Positions 44,837-53,897 of a stretch of DNA of 64,000 nucleotides are shown here, piece after piece. The stretch is from Pseudoxanthomonas sp. F37. Its GTDB lineage: Bacteria; Pseudomonadota; Gammaproteobacteria; Xanthomonadales; Xanthomonadaceae. The number at the start of each line of letters is the position of its first letter. Position 1 is the first letter of the stretch. A program made the position numbers and the translations under genes. The notes below the pieces were generated by a model. It made no database searches and was not told where the DNA came from. It saw only the letters and a program-made list of their open reading frames with translations. The stretch covers positions 992,001 to 1,056,000 of the forward strand of contig NZ_CP095187.1 in NCBI RefSeq assembly GCF_022965755.1, given 5' to 3'.

Positions 44837-45516
44837 TACGTCGTTACCCCCAAATGTTGACGATGGCTGGACCCGGCTGCTCGCATGAGTACGTGCTCAT
44901 GCGGCGAGCCTTATCCAATTCCTAACATGGGGTTTCGGGCGCAATATGGCGCTGACGAAGTGTTCCATGTCAGTCCATGTCAGCGCCGACATATGTGAGT
45001 CGAGGACGGAGCCTTGGAGTGGAAGTGCGACGTCCACGCATGGCTATCGCGTGCAGACCGCCGCTGATGCGATGCGGATGTTCCTCAACGACGATTCCGA
45101 CATCGTGGCGGGCACGCCGGCCTGGATATGGGGGTCGTTGGTCAGCGCGCGGCCATTGGCAGTCGAGTGTCCGCTGAAGTGCTGCATCTGCAGTTCGAGA
45201 ATTCAAGCAGGCTCGACGTTCCGCGGTTTTGAGTAACACGGCGACTTGGAGTCCAATTTCCAACGAGACGGAGATCGGGCGCGAAGAAATGCTTCCAAAG
45301 AGCGGATGATAGGCTTCCTGCGTGAGGTCGAAGCGGCCATGCCGGTGTCGACCTGTTGAAGGGCGCGATGATCTGTCGATAGTGAAGCGGCCCGTCGACA
45401 TGTCCGTTCTCGTGGTTAACGGACTTTGCAGTTTCAGTTGGTGCGGCTCAGCGGAGAAGATGAGACTCCCGCAAGTGCATCGTGCGATGGTTGCGATGTG
45501 ATGGTGGGGTCAATCC
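44837..45516. other. 680-base AT-richer intergenic region; start of a foreign island
   Basis: No convincing gene. Base composition falls well below the rest of the window. Frames such as 44946-45236 (+) and 44970-45401 (-) have no family features and no SD. A hairpin near the receptor start pairs CGCATGAG (44882-44889) with CTCATGCG (44896-44903), extended by GCT/AGC. It would lie in the receptor's 5' leader or promoter. The receptor promoter must be in the first 100 bases but no clear boxes were found. Confidence 0.6.
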
Positions 45517-45960
45517 ATGCGCCAGCTACTAGTTAGGGCGTGGGCGGAGCCGTTCGTTGGAGACGTCATCGGCATCGGCATTCTGGTCTATACGGCCGGT
45601 GAAATTGGCTACGAGATCTACCAGGCAAATCAGCAGTCGACACCCGAAGAGGCTGTCAAAGGGGCTGTCGACGGGATCAGAGAAGGAAAGTCGCCGGTAG
45701 CTGGGAAGGCCGGCGAAAGAGGTGAGCTGCAAGGAGACGCAGGGGCGGGGGATGCTGACTGGGAAACTCTAAACAACATCCCGGGCGCGGAGGCAAATGG
45801 TCCCAACAACATCAAGCTTCCGGACGGCAGTACCGCCAACAGGCATACGAGTACCAGGCCTTATAGTGATGGTCCTCCAGCCGGAACTGACACCATCAAG
45901 CACTATCCGAAAGACAGCAATGTCCCATCTACCACCATTCGCTATCCGGAAAGGAACTAG
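45517..45960 (+). CDS. Orphan polymorphic-toxin C-terminal-like protein
   Basis: A 147-residue protein that resembles the extreme C-terminus of Rhs or other polymorphic toxins detached from its delivery part. A hydrophobic helix at about 13-31 (FVGDVIGIGILVYTAGEIGY) is followed by a hinge rich in Glu, Gly and Lys (EEAVKGAVDGIREGKSPVAG). A small terminal domain with KLPDGSTANRHTSTRPYSDG and DTIKHYPKDSNVPSTTIRYP (about 98-145) follows. No N-terminal delivery or Rhs repeats are present upstream. The base composition is lower in GC than its surroundings, suggesting transfer. The next gene, 2 bases on, fits an immunity protein. Toxic activity is inferred. Confidence 0.55.
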   Translation: MRQLLVRAWAEPFVGDVIGIGILVYTAGEIGYEIYQANQQSTPEEAVKGAVDGIREGKSPVAGKAGERGELQGDAGAGDADWETLNNIPGAEANGPNNIKLPDGSTANRHTSTRPYSDGPPAGTDTIKHYPKDSNVPSTTIRYPERN

Positions 45961-45962
45961 TT

Positions 45963-46484
45963 GTGACGGCGCGCGTAGAAAACTTCATTCGCAGCAATCT
46001 CTCTCCATCCCTGCCTCCGGCCAATCCGCTTCTCAGAAGAGATTGGATTGGCATGGCATTCGATAGAAATCTTTATGAACTCTTCGCGCCTCAGGCTGTC
46101 TGGGAGGCATGGCTAAAGCGTCATATTGATCTTTTTCCAGGGAATGCTTCGATAGAGGTTGTTCTTGAACGCGAGATCGCACGTGATTCAGAGGTGCACA
46201 GCTTGAGTCCGAGTTTGGATTCTCTGCGTGAATTCTGGAGGTCCAATAACAACTTTCTGAATGATCACTATGTCTTCTCGGAATCTGGGGCTTGGATCGT
46301 TAGGCTTGATCAGGATGTGACGCTGTTCACCGGCGAGCAATCTTTCGTCAGCCATGTGTTGATCGACTTGGGGGGGGCTGAAAGGGTCCTTAGTCTGATG
46401 GAATCTGACTTCTCGCCTGATGAGTCCGACTCTGTGGGTCTCAAGGGGTACTTGAACAGCTTGTTACGCCGAACTTCTGGTTGA
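45963..46484 (+). CDS. Putative immunity protein of the adjacent toxin-like gene
   Basis: A 173-residue acidic, soluble protein starting at GTG 45963, two bases after the toxin-like gene. Its GC content is markedly low for this window, with many codons ending in A or T. No signal peptide or membrane segment is seen. Segments such as AFDRNLYELFAPQAVWEAWL (about 30-49), EFWRSNNNFLNDHYVFSES and DVTLFTGEQSFVSHVLIDLG look like a compact alpha/beta fold of the kind seen in immunity proteins. No named family was recognised. Role is inferred from position, size and base use. Confidence 0.5.
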   Translation: MTARVENFIRSNLSPSLPPANPLLRRDWIGMAFDRNLYELFAPQAVWEAWLKRHIDLFPGNASIEVVLEREIARDSEVHSLSPSLDSLREFWRSNNNFLNDHYVFSESGAWIVRLDQDVTLFTGEQSFVSHVLIDLGGAERVLSLMESDFSPDESDSVGLKGYLNSLLRRTSG

Positions 46485-46599
46485 TGGCCGAAAGTCGCCA
46501 GCGAAATGGGTTGAATCGCCCCGGGTTCACTAGCCATCCCCCACGCCGTACGTTATGGCGATCACGCCGAGTGTTGAATGGCCAGGGCAGGCGGGCGAC

Positions 46600-48114
46600 T
46601 CAGCCCTTCATGCTGCCTGTATCCAACCACCGCTGATGCCACGACAACGCTTTCGGCAGCAGGTGCGGGGTGTGCTTGCCGTAGCTGTGCTGCAGGGCGC
46701 GGTCGAAATAGTCCTGCAGCGCGTCGCGATAGTCGGGATGGACGCAGTTGGCGATCAGCGTGTGCGCGCGTTGCTTGGGCGTCAGGCCGCGCAGGTCGGC
46801 CAGGCCCTGTTCGGTGACGATCACCGACACGTCGTGCTCGGTGTGGTCCACATGGCTGACCATCGGCACCAGCGCCGAGATGCTGCCGCCCTTGGCGGTG
46901 CTGGGGCTGAGGAACACCGACATGAAGCCGTTGCGGGCGAAGTCGCCCGAGCCGCCGATACCGTTCTGGATGCGGCTGCCCATCACGTGGGTGGAATTGA
47001 CGTTGCCGTACAGATCGGCCTCGATCATGCCGTTCATGCCGATGCAGCCGAGCCGGCGCACCAGTTCCGGATGGTTCGACATTTCCTGCGTGCGCATGAT
47101 GATGCGCTCGCGGTAGAAGGCGATGTCGCGCTTGAACGCCTCGTTGGCGGCCGGGCTGAGTGCGAAGCCGGTGCAGGACGCGACGTCCAGCACGCCTTCG
47201 CGCAGCAGGTCGAGCATGCCGTCCTGGATGACCTCGGTGAATGCGGTCAGGCCGCGGAAACCGCTCTTGGCCAGTCCCGCCAGCACGGCATTGGGAATGT
47301 TGCCCACGCCGGACTGCAGCGGCAACAGGGTGGGCGGCAGGCGGCCGAGGGCGACTTCGTGCTTGAGGAATTCGATCAGATGGCCGGCGATGCGCTCGCT
47401 GGTGGCGTCGATGGGCGTGAACGGGCTGTTGCGGTCCGGCCCATGCGTGCGCACCACGGCGACGATCTTGTCCGGATCGCAGCGCAGGGTGGTGTCGCCG
47501 ATGCGGTCGTGCACGTGCTCCATCGGGATGGGGCGGCGGTGCGGCGGCAGCGCGGTGCCGTAGTAGATGTCGTGCATGCCCTCCATGCCGGCGGGCTGCC
47601 AGTCGTTGACCTCCACGATGACCTTGCTCGCCAGGTCCAGCCAGGTCTTGTTGTTGCCGATCGAAGTGGAGGGCACCAGCGTGCCGTCCTCGCGGATGGC
47701 GGAGACTTCCACCACCGCGGTGTCGATGGGGCCGTAGAAGCCGAACCACACGTGTTGTGCCACGTGGCTCAGGTGGATGTCGATGTAGTCCAGCGTGCCG
47801 TCGTTGATGCGCTTGCGTGCGTCCGGATCGCTCTGGAACGGCATGCGCAGGGCGATGGCGTCGGCCTTGGCCAGGGCGCCATCCAGCTCCGGCGCGGTGG
47901 AGGCGCCGGTCATCAGCTTGATCTGGAACGGCTGGCCCGCGCCATGCGCCTGCTCGATGCGCGCGGCCAGGGCCAGCGGCACCGCCTTGGGGTAACCGGA
48001 ACCGGTGAAGCCGCTCATGGCCACCGTCTCGCCGGGCTGGATCAGGGCGGCGGCGTGGTCGGCATCGACCACGCGGTCGCGCAGGCCGGCGTGGCGGATT
48101 CGGTCTTCTTGCAT
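46600..48114 (-). CDS. Succinyl-CoA:acetate CoA-transferase / acetyl-CoA hydrolase family
   Basis: Class I-fold CoA transferase of 504 residues, AarC/ScpC/ACH1-like, exchanging CoA between acetate and succinate or hydrolysing acetyl-CoA. Marks: TVAMSGFTGSGYPKAVPLAL (about 32-51), KLMTGASTAPELDGALAKAD, and the catalytic Glu in GFRGLTAFTEVIQDGMLDLL (Glu near 287). Glycine-rich SGVGNIPNAVLAGLAKSGF lies just before it, and RIQNGIGGSGDFARNGFMSV later. The ATG at 48114 matches family N-termini; an ATG 10 codons upstream (48144) is less likely. It stands alone, between the toxin-like island and tag. Confidence 0.9.
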   Translation of the reverse strand: MQEDRIRHAGLRDRVVDADHAAALIQPGETVAMSGFTGSGYPKAVPLALAARIEQAHGAGQPFQIKLMTGASTAPELDGALAKADAIALRMPFQSDPDARKRINDGTLDYIDIHLSHVAQHVWFGFYGPIDTAVVEVSAIREDGTLVPSTSIGNNKTWLDLASKVIVEVNDWQPAGMEGMHDIYYGTALPPHRRPIPMEHVHDRIGDTTLRCDPDKIVAVVRTHGPDRNSPFTPIDATSERIAGHLIEFLKHEVALGRLPPTLLPLQSGVGNIPNAVLAGLAKSGFRGLTAFTEVIQDGMLDLLREGVLDVASCTGFALSPAANEAFKRDIAFYRERIIMRTQEMSNHPELVRRLGCIGMNGMIEADLYGNVNSTHVMGSRIQNGIGGSGDFARNGFMSVFLSPSTAKGGSISALVPMVSHVDHTEHDVSVIVTEQGLADLRGLTPKQRAHTLIANCVHPDYRDALQDYFDRALQHSYGKHTPHLLPKALSWHQRWLDTGSMKG

Positions 48115-48207
48115 GGCAGGGGCTTCCGGCAAACGAAACGGCAATTATCGCGCGCGGCGACGGTGTCGCAGGATACGACCATCGTGGCACCCGGCGATTG
48201 CGCCGGA

Positions 48208-48753
48208 TCAATGCCCGGCGGCGGCCATCCACGGCGGACGCTGCCGCGCGGCGCGGCGGTAGGCCGGGCAGTCCTGGCGGTGCGCGCCGGGCAGATAGCC
48301 CAGGCTCATCAGGAACTCGCCGGTGATCTCGCCACCGGTGAAGCGGAAGGTCTTCTTGAACAGCTTCACCCACTCCGTCTTCGGCAAGGGGTGGTGCGCG
48401 TCCAGCCAGGCCGAGAAGCCGCCGTGGCTCGCGCGCAGCTGCCGGATGACCCCGGCGTTGTGGATGGCCGCCTCCACCTTCAGGCGGTTGCGGATGATGC
48501 CGGGGTCGGCCAGCAGGCGGGCGCGGTCCCGCTCGCCGTAGCGGGCCACGCGGTCCACGTCGAAGCCGCTGTAGGCGGCGCGGAACCCTTCGCGCTTGCG
48601 CAGCATGGTTTCCCAGCTCAGGCCGGCCTGGTTGATTTCCAGCAGCAGGCGCTCGAACAGGGCCGCCTCCTCGCGCTGGGGGAAGCCGTACTCGTGGTCG
48701 TGGTAGGGGCCATGCAGCGGATGGCCGGGGGCGATGTCGCAATAGCCAGACAT
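48208..48753 (-). CDS. tag: DNA-3-methyladenine glycosylase I
   Basis: Base-excision repair enzyme that removes 3-methyladenine; cytosolic, 181 residues. The zinc snap is visible: Cys5 (MSGYCDIAPG) and His in YHDHEYGFP near the start, and His/Cys in GAHRQDCPAYRRAARQ near the end. The helix with the catalytic Glu is LFERLLLEINQAGLSWETML (about 32-51), followed by KREGFRAAYSGFD. The FMSLGYLPGAH segment closes the fold. Start at ATG 48753 places the first Cys correctly. It is divergent from yqgE, about 100 bases apart. Confidence 0.93.
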   Translation of the reverse strand: MSGYCDIAPGHPLHGPYHDHEYGFPQREEAALFERLLLEINQAGLSWETMLRKREGFRAAYSGFDVDRVARYGERDRARLLADPGIIRNRLKVEAAIHNAGVIRQLRASHGGFSAWLDAHHPLPKTEWVKLFKKTFRFTGGEITGEFLMSLGYLPGAHRQDCPAYRRAARQRPPWMAAAGH

Positions 48754-48852
48754 GGGGCGTGCCGAGGGGAGGTCGCGCGATTCTAGGGCCGGTTGCGGAC
48801 AGCGTGTGCCCTCACCGGCGCGGGCCGCGCGGGCACGGGCTAGAATGGCGGC

Positions 48853-49419
48853 ATGCAAGACGCCGCCACCCCCCTGGCCAACCAGCTGCTGATCGCCTCG
48901 CCGGCGCTGTCCGATCCCAATTTCTCGCGCAGCGTCACCCTGATCTGCCAGCACGACGACGACGGCGCCATGGGCGTGGTCGTCAATCGCGCGTCGGAAT
49001 ACACGCTGGGCGAAGTGCTGCGGCAGATGAACCTGGCTTCGCACGACCCGCGCCTGCAGGAGCAGGTGGTGCTGGCCGGCGGTCCGGTGCATCCGGAGCG
49101 CGGTTTCGTGCTGCACGACAGCGCGCATGCGTGGGAGTCCACGCTGGAAGTCGCCGAGGGCCTGTTCCTGACCACCTCGCGCGACATCCTGGAGGCGATG
49201 GCCGCAGGCGAAGGCCCCGCGCATGCCGTGGTGGCCCTGGGTTGCGCCGGCTGGGGCGCCGGCCAGCTGGAATACGAACTGGGCGAAAACAGCTGGCTGA
49301 CCGCGCCGGCCGATGCCGAACTGCTGTTCGCGGTGCCGCTGGAACAGCGCTGGCAGGCCGCCGGCCAGCGGATCGGCGTGGACATGACCCGCCTGACGGA
49401 TTACAGCGGCCACGCATGA
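48853..49419 (+). CDS. YqgE/AlgH family protein
   Basis: Conserved protein of 188 residues from the UPF0301/AlgH family. Signature: [20 protein letters not shown] (about 8-27), [38 protein letters not shown] (about 76-93) and [20 protein letters not shown] (about 125-144). The crystal fold is known but the biochemical role is not. It is followed by ruvX and pyrB on the same strand, a gene order found in many gammaproteobacteria. An 82-base gap separates it from ruvX. Confidence 0.92.
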   Translation: MQDAATPLANQLLIASPALSDPNFSRSVTLICQHDDDGAMGVVVNRASEYTLGEVLRQMNLASHDPRLQEQVVLAGGPVHPERGFVLHDSAHAWESTLEVAEGLFLTTSRDILEAMAAGEGPAHAVVALGCAGWGAGQLEYELGENSWLTAPADAELLFAVPLEQRWQAAGQRIGVDMTRLTDYSGHA

Positions 49420-49501
49420 GCGCGCCCCGCCGCCCGCAGACGTGGTTTCCACGGCCGTCGGCGGAACATGGCGTGCACGGGATCGAACGGAGGCAGCAGG
49501 C

Positions 49502-49951
49502 ATGAAGCTGGACGGCACCGTACTGGGATTCGACGTGGGCGCCCGCCGCATCGGCGTGGCCGTGGGCAGCGCGTTCGGCACCGGCGCACGCGCGCTGGCC
49601 GTCGTCGACGTGCATGGCCATGGGCCGGACTGGCCCGCCATCGACAGGCTGCACGCCGAATGGAAGCCCGACGGCCTGGTGGTGGGCGACCCGATGACGC
49701 TCGAGGGCGGCGACCAGCCGATCCGCAAGCGCGCCCACGCCTTCGCCCGCGAACTGCGCGCGCGCTACCACCTGCCGGTGGTGCTGGTGGACGAACGCAC
49801 CAGCTCGGTCGAGGCGGCGCAACGCTTCGCCCTGGATCGCGCGGAAGGGCGCAAGCGCCGCCGCGATGCGGCCGCACTGGATGCCGTGGCGGCCGCCGTC
49901 ATCATCGAACGCTGGCTGGCCGCACCGCAGGACGCGACCCAGCTGACCTGA
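49502..49951 (+). CDS. ruvX: Putative pre-16S rRNA nuclease / Holliday junction resolvase-like (YqgF)
   Basis: RNase H-fold nuclease of 149 residues thought to process the 5' end of 16S rRNA. Catalytic Asp lies in VLGFDVGARRIGVAVG (about 7-22). The second acid is in DGLVVGDPMTLEGGD (about 60-74), and the third in VVLVDERTSSVEAAQRFAL with RRDAAALDAVAAAVII (final Asp). Start at ATG 49502 is favoured; the frame is open 20 codons upstream into the spacer. pyrB starts 20 bases downstream, so yqgE-ruvX-pyrB probably share a transcript. Confidence 0.93.
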   Translation: MKLDGTVLGFDVGARRIGVAVGSAFGTGARALAVVDVHGHGPDWPAIDRLHAEWKPDGLVVGDPMTLEGGDQPIRKRAHAFARELRARYHLPVVLVDERTSSVEAAQRFALDRAEGRKRRRDAAALDAVAAAVIIERWLAAPQDATQLT

Positions 49952-49971
49952 CTCCTCCCTGACCTCACTCC

Positions 49972-50916
49972 ATGACCCCACAACTCGATTCCGATGGACG
50001 CCTGCGCCACCTGCTGACCCTCGACGGGCTGCCGCGCGAGACCCTGTGCCGCCTGATCGACCGCGCCGGCCAGATCCGCGACGCCGCACTGGGCCGCACG
50101 CCACGGCGGCAGGCGCTGGACGGCACCACCGTGTGCACGCTGTTCTTCGAGCCGTCCACGCGCACCCGCAGCTCGTTCCACATCGCCGCGCAGCGGCTGG
50201 GGGCGGACGTGCTGAACTTCGACGCGTCCACCTCGTCCACGCGCAAGGGCGAGACGGCGCGCGACACGCTGCGCAACCTGGAGGCGATGGGCGTGCGCGG
50301 CTTCATCGTCCGCCACGCCGAGGACGGCGCCGTCGCCGCGCTGGCGGCCGAAGCGGGCGAGGGCACCGCGCTGGTCAATGCCGGCGATGGCCGCAGTGCG
50401 CACCCGACGCAGGGCCTGCTGGACATGATGACCATCCGCCAGGCCAAGGGCGCGGATTTCTCGCGGCTGAAGATCCTGATGGTCGGCGACGTGAAGCACT
50501 CGCGCGTGGCGCGCTCGGACCTGCATGCGCTGCGCACCCTGGGCGCGGGCGTGATCCGCGTGTGCGGGCCGCAGTCGCTGCTGCCCGACGACGGCACGCT
50601 GTCGGGGTGCGAGCTTGGACAGGACTTCGACGCGATGCTCGACGGTGTCGACGTGGTGATGATGCTGCGCCTGCAGCGCGAGCGCATGGAAGAAGGTCTG
50701 ATCGCGTCGCTGGAGGAATACCACCGCGGCTACGGGCTGACCACGGCGCGCCTGGCGCGCGCGGCGAAGGATGCGGTGGTGCTGCACCCGGGTCCGATCA
50801 ACCGCGGCGTGGAGATCACCGACGAGGTGGCCGACGGTCCGCAGTCGCTGGTGCTGCGCCAGGTCAGCAACGGCGTCGCCATCCGCATGGCGGTGCTGGA
50901 GATGCTGCTGGGCTGA
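49972..50916 (+). CDS. pyrB: Aspartate carbamoyltransferase catalytic subunit
   Basis: First committed step of pyrimidine synthesis, making carbamoyl-aspartate; cytosolic, 314 residues. The carbamoyl phosphate loop is FFEPSTRTRSSFHIAAQRLG (about 58-77). Further signatures: STSSTRKGETARDTLRNLEA, SAHPTQGLLDMMTIRQAKG (about 141-159), LMVGDVKHSRVARSDLHAL, and VVLHPGPINRGVEITDEVAD near the end. No pyrI regulatory subunit follows, and a pyrC-like gene is not fused or adjacent, so it is likely the class with a catalytic trimer or a distant pyrC partner. Confidence 0.96.
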   Translation: MTPQLDSDGRLRHLLTLDGLPRETLCRLIDRAGQIRDAALGRTPRRQALDGTTVCTLFFEPSTRTRSSFHIAAQRLGADVLNFDASTSSTRKGETARDTLRNLEAMGVRGFIVRHAEDGAVAALAAEAGEGTALVNAGDGRSAHPTQGLLDMMTIRQAKGADFSRLKILMVGDVKHSRVARSDLHALRTLGAGVIRVCGPQSLLPDDGTLSGCELGQDFDAMLDGVDVVMMLRLQRERMEEGLIASLEEYHRGYGLTTARLARAAKDAVVLHPGPINRGVEITDEVADGPQSLVLRQVSNGVAIRMAVLEMLLG

Positions 50917-51054
50917 GCCCGGGTGTTCGCGGCGGCTTTTCGCGATCCGGCCGCGCACTCCCGCACCCGTGCCAGGGAAACCCCGGAATGACGGTGCCGG
51001 GGCCGAGGGCGAAGCGGCAACCCACGCCTGCCTGTGCGCATCCCCGCCTGATGC

Positions 51055-52614
51055 TCACTCCGGCGCCGCCACCACCCGGTTCTTGCCGGCCTGCTTGGCC
51101 TGGTACATGGCCCGGTCGGCGCGCGCCAGCAGCTCGTCCTGCGATTCGCCCGGCAACCAGCGCGCCACGCCCGCACTGAAGGTCACCAGGATGCCCCGGC
51201 CCTCGTGCAGCAGCGGCGAATGGGCCAGGCGCGCGCGCAGGCGTTCCAGCGTGCCGGTCGCCTCCAGGAAGCTGGTGTCCGGCAGCAGCAGCACGAATTC
51301 CTCGCCGCCGAAGCGCGCGACGGCATCGCTGGCGCGCAGGGTGGCGCGCGCCATGGCCACCACGTGGCACAGCGCGGCATCGCCGCCCAGGTGGCCGTGC
51401 GCGGCGTTGATGTGGCGGAAGTCGTCCAGGTCCAGCAGCGCCAGGCTCAGGGTCTGGCCGCTGCGCAGCGCGCGGACCGATTCGCGCTTGAACAGATCGT
51501 CGAAGCCGCGCCGGTTCAGCGCTTCGGTCAGCTGGTCCACGCGCACCAGTGCCGAGACCGACTGCAGTTCTTCCTCGAGGTTGGCGACGCGCCGCTCGGC
51601 GGCTTCCACCTCGCGCCGGGCCTCCAGCAGGCTGTCGCGCGCGCGCAGGGCCTGCGCCTGCACCCGCGCGGTGTCGTCCAGGATGTCCTCCATCCGCTTG
51701 CCCAGCTCGGCGATGCTGCGGCTTTCACGCACGGCCTGGGCATGGAAGCTGATGCGGTCGTGGTATTGGCCGGTGCTGCTGGCCATGCCGTCCAGCCGCT
51801 CCACGAAGGTCACCATCATCTCCTTCATCGAGGCCTTGGATTCGGCCAGGCCCTGCTTCAGCAGGCCCTGCTTGTAGATCACCTCGCGCAGTCCGGCGCG
51901 GGTCTGTTCCAGCGCCGTGCGGTCCAAGGGGCCGGCCAGCAGCTGCCGCACCGCGCCGATCTGGTCCTGCAGCCAGCTGCCATCCTCGATCAGCTCACCC
52001 ACGTTCTCCAGCAGCAGGTCGAACAGGCTGCGCATCAGTTCCTGCGCATCGTTCACCTCGTGCGTGCGCAGGCCGACGAGGCGGCAGAGCTCCTTGAGGT
52101 CGCCACCCAGCCCGTCCAGCGGCTGCGCCGGCTGCCACTGGCGCACGCGGTCGGCCAGCGCATGGGCCTGCGGCAGCAGGATGGCGTCGTCGCGCAGCAG
52201 GTGTTCGATGCCGCCGGCCAGCACGTGGTGCAGCAGGTCGCGCAGCTGCTCGGCCTCGCCGGACAGCGGTTCGTCCTGGATCGTGCGGATGTACTTGTCG
52301 ATCAGTTGCCGCAGGGCACGGCCATAGCGCGGCCAGTCGCCGTCGGCATGGGCCGATTGCAGGCGCTCGCCCATGCCCTGCAGCTCGCCGGGCAGGCCTG
52401 CTATGCCGTCCGCGAACGCGGACAGCAGGGGGCCGGGTTCCTCCGCGTGCGCGAACAGGGCCTGCAGCTGCGCGCCGCTGATCGCCGGCCGCGAGCGGGC
52501 GCCGCTGGTCGTGGCCAGGTCGCGCGAGGTGGACGCGGCGGCCTCGCGCCGACGCGACCAGAACCGGCGCAGGCCGCCAGGAATACCGGAGTTGTCGTCG
52601 GCCACGTCAGCCAT
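51055..52614 (-). CDS. Cytosolic GGDEF diguanylate cyclase with long helical N-terminus
   Basis: Predicted cyclic di-GMP synthase of 519 residues from ATG 52614; ATG codons at 52635 and further upstream are also in frame. There is no signal or membrane span. Residues about 30-300 are helical and of unknown family. A coiled coil follows near 305-360 (LLEARREVEAAERRVANLEE). The GGDEF domain fills the C-terminal 160 residues: VDQLTEALNRRGFDDLFKRE and ARFGGEEFVLLLPDTSF with an intact GGEEF loop. No RxxD inhibitory site was found directly ahead of the loop. The helical part probably senses a signal or dimerises the enzyme. It stands alone. Confidence 0.87.
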   Translation of the reverse strand: MADVADDNSGIPGGLRRFWSRRREAAASTSRDLATTSGARSRPAISGAQLQALFAHAEEPGPLLSAFADGIAGLPGELQGMGERLQSAHADGDWPRYGRALRQLIDKYIRTIQDEPLSGEAEQLRDLLHHVLAGGIEHLLRDDAILLPQAHALADRVRQWQPAQPLDGLGGDLKELCRLVGLRTHEVNDAQELMRSLFDLLLENVGELIEDGSWLQDQIGAVRQLLAGPLDRTALEQTRAGLREVIYKQGLLKQGLAESKASMKEMMVTFVERLDGMASSTGQYHDRISFHAQAVRESRSIAELGKRMEDILDDTARVQAQALRARDSLLEARREVEAAERRVANLEEELQSVSALVRVDQLTEALNRRGFDDLFKRESVRALRSGQTLSLALLDLDDFRHINAAHGHLGGDAALCHVVAMARATLRASDAVARFGGEEFVLLLPDTSFLEATGTLERLRARLAHSPLLHEGRGILVTFSAGVARWLPGESQDELLARADRAMYQAKQAGKNRVVAAPE

Positions 52615-52761
52615 ACCAGTCGCTCGCACGGCCATGGGCGGGTGCCCACCGGCCACCAGGGGATGCCGGGTTATCGGCCGCAGGAGGCGCGGGTTGAGGG
52701 GCATTGGCGTGCGCAGGCCGGACAATGCCGGATGCGCAGCGCAGCACGTGCCGGCGCCGGA

Positions 52762-53040
52762 TCAGTCCGTCGCGGGAGGAAAGCGGACCCGGGCTTCCTC
52801 GAGGATGGCCAGGTGGGCTTGGGCCTCCTGGTGGCCGGCCCCGGCGGCGGCGCGGACCTGTTCCAGCGTCGGATGGGACACGATCAGCAGCAGGTTGCCG
52901 CACTGGCTGCAGGCGTAGTCGGTGACCGCGTCGTGCAGCTCCATGGCCATGGTGCGGCTGTCGCCCTGCCAGCCGCAGGGGCACGACAGCGTCCGCTCGC
53001 GCCAGTCCGCGGCGAAGTAGTCGGCGACCAGTTCCGCCAC
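52762..53040 (-). CDS. Small zinc-ribbon-like protein
   Basis: A 92-residue protein with two CxC/CxxC pairs, CPCGWQ (residues about 20-25) and YACSQCGNLLLIVS (about 42-55), spaced like a zinc ribbon. The acidic N-terminus AELVADYFAADWRE and helical tail AAGAGHQEAQAHLAILEEAR surround it. No DNA-binding or enzyme family was recognised. It starts one base after the stop of the lipoprotein hydrolase gene upstream (53042), so the pair is probably cotranscribed. Confidence 0.65.
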   Translation of the reverse strand: MAELVADYFAADWRERTLSCPCGWQGDSRTMAMELHDAVTDYACSQCGNLLLIVSHPTLEQVRAAAGAGHQEAQAHLAILEEARVRFPPATD

Positions 53041-53041
53041 G

Positions 53042-53860
53042 TCAGCGGTCCCGGCGCTGGGCGAACAGCCAGTCCCACATCGGGGCGTAGGCGTAGGTGG
53101 CGTCCCAGCTGTTGTGGTTGGCGTCGGGGAACTCGGTGTAGCGCGCGTCGCGTGCGCCGGCCGCCTTCAGCGCGGCGTCCATGCGGCGCGACTGGGATGG
53201 CGGCACCACATCGTCCTTGCCGCCATGGAAGATCCACACCGGCACGTCCTTCAGGCGCTGCGCGGCCGCGGCGAAGGGATCGGCGGCACCGGCGACGCTG
53301 TGCACGTTCATGCTGGAACGCTCGCGCCCCCAGTCCACGGTGATGCCCCCGCACACCGGCACCAGCGCGGCGAAGCGGCTGGGCTGCTGCAGCGCCAGTT
53401 CCCACGTGCCATAGCCGCCCATCGACATGCCGGTCAGCGACACGCGGTCCGGATCGCCATCGAATTCGCGCAGCGCGGCATCCAGCGTGGCGAAGGCGAT
53501 GGGGCCGGCGGTCTGCGTCCATTCGGTGTCTTCCGGCGCCTGTGGAAACACCACCAGCCCCGGGAATGTGTCGGCGTGCCGGCGCAGGTACGGGCCCAGG
53601 CCCGCCATCGTCTGCTTCACGCCATCGCTGCCGCGCTCGCCGGAACCGTTGAGGAACAGCACCACCGGCGGTCTGCCGCGGCGGAAGCGCGCGGCGGGAA
53701 CGAATACCTGGTAACGGTAGGTCTTGCCTTCCAGCACGACCTCGCGCGGGACGAATTCGCCGGTCGGGTTCATCGTGGGTGTCGTGGTGCAGGCGGTCAT
53801 CAGGATCAGCAGCAGGGACACGAAAGCGAGGCGAAGGGGAAAGCGCATGGCGACAGGCAT
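53042..53860 (-). CDS. Lipoprotein alpha/beta hydrolase (esterase/PHB-depolymerase-like)
   Basis: A 272-residue lipoprotein: hydrophobic lead RLAFVSLLLILMTACTTTP with lipobox LMTAC (Cys near 25). The mature part is an alpha/beta hydrolase of the phospholipase/carboxylesterase and esterase-D-like group: PPVVLFLNGSGERGSDGVKQ (oxyanion side), nucleophile elbow SLTGMSMGGYGTWELALQQ, and PVWIFHGGKDDVVPPSQSRR, with final His in FPDANHNSWDATYA. The catalytic triad is complete. It would act at the outer membrane on an ester substrate that is not known. ATG 53860 is used; 53848 is also possible and would remove four residues. Confidence 0.82.
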   Translation of the reverse strand: MPVAMRFPLRLAFVSLLLILMTACTTTPTMNPTGEFVPREVVLEGKTYRYQVFVPAARFRRGRPPVVLFLNGSGERGSDGVKQTMAGLGPYLRRHADTFPGLVVFPQAPEDTEWTQTAGPIAFATLDAALREFDGDPDRVSLTGMSMGGYGTWELALQQPSRFAALVPVCGGITVDWGRERSSMNVHSVAGAADPFAAAAQRLKDVPVWIFHGGKDDVVPPSQSRRMDAALKAAGARDARYTEFPDANHNSWDATYAYAPMWDWLFAQRRDR

Positions 53861-53897
53861 CCGGTGACGACGACGCGGGCAGGATACCGCCTTGCGC

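Noticed and set aside
44946-45236. 96-codon frame in the receptor-toxin spacer
   Set aside because: No SD, no family features, composition not like a coding gene; the opposite strand is also open over much of it.
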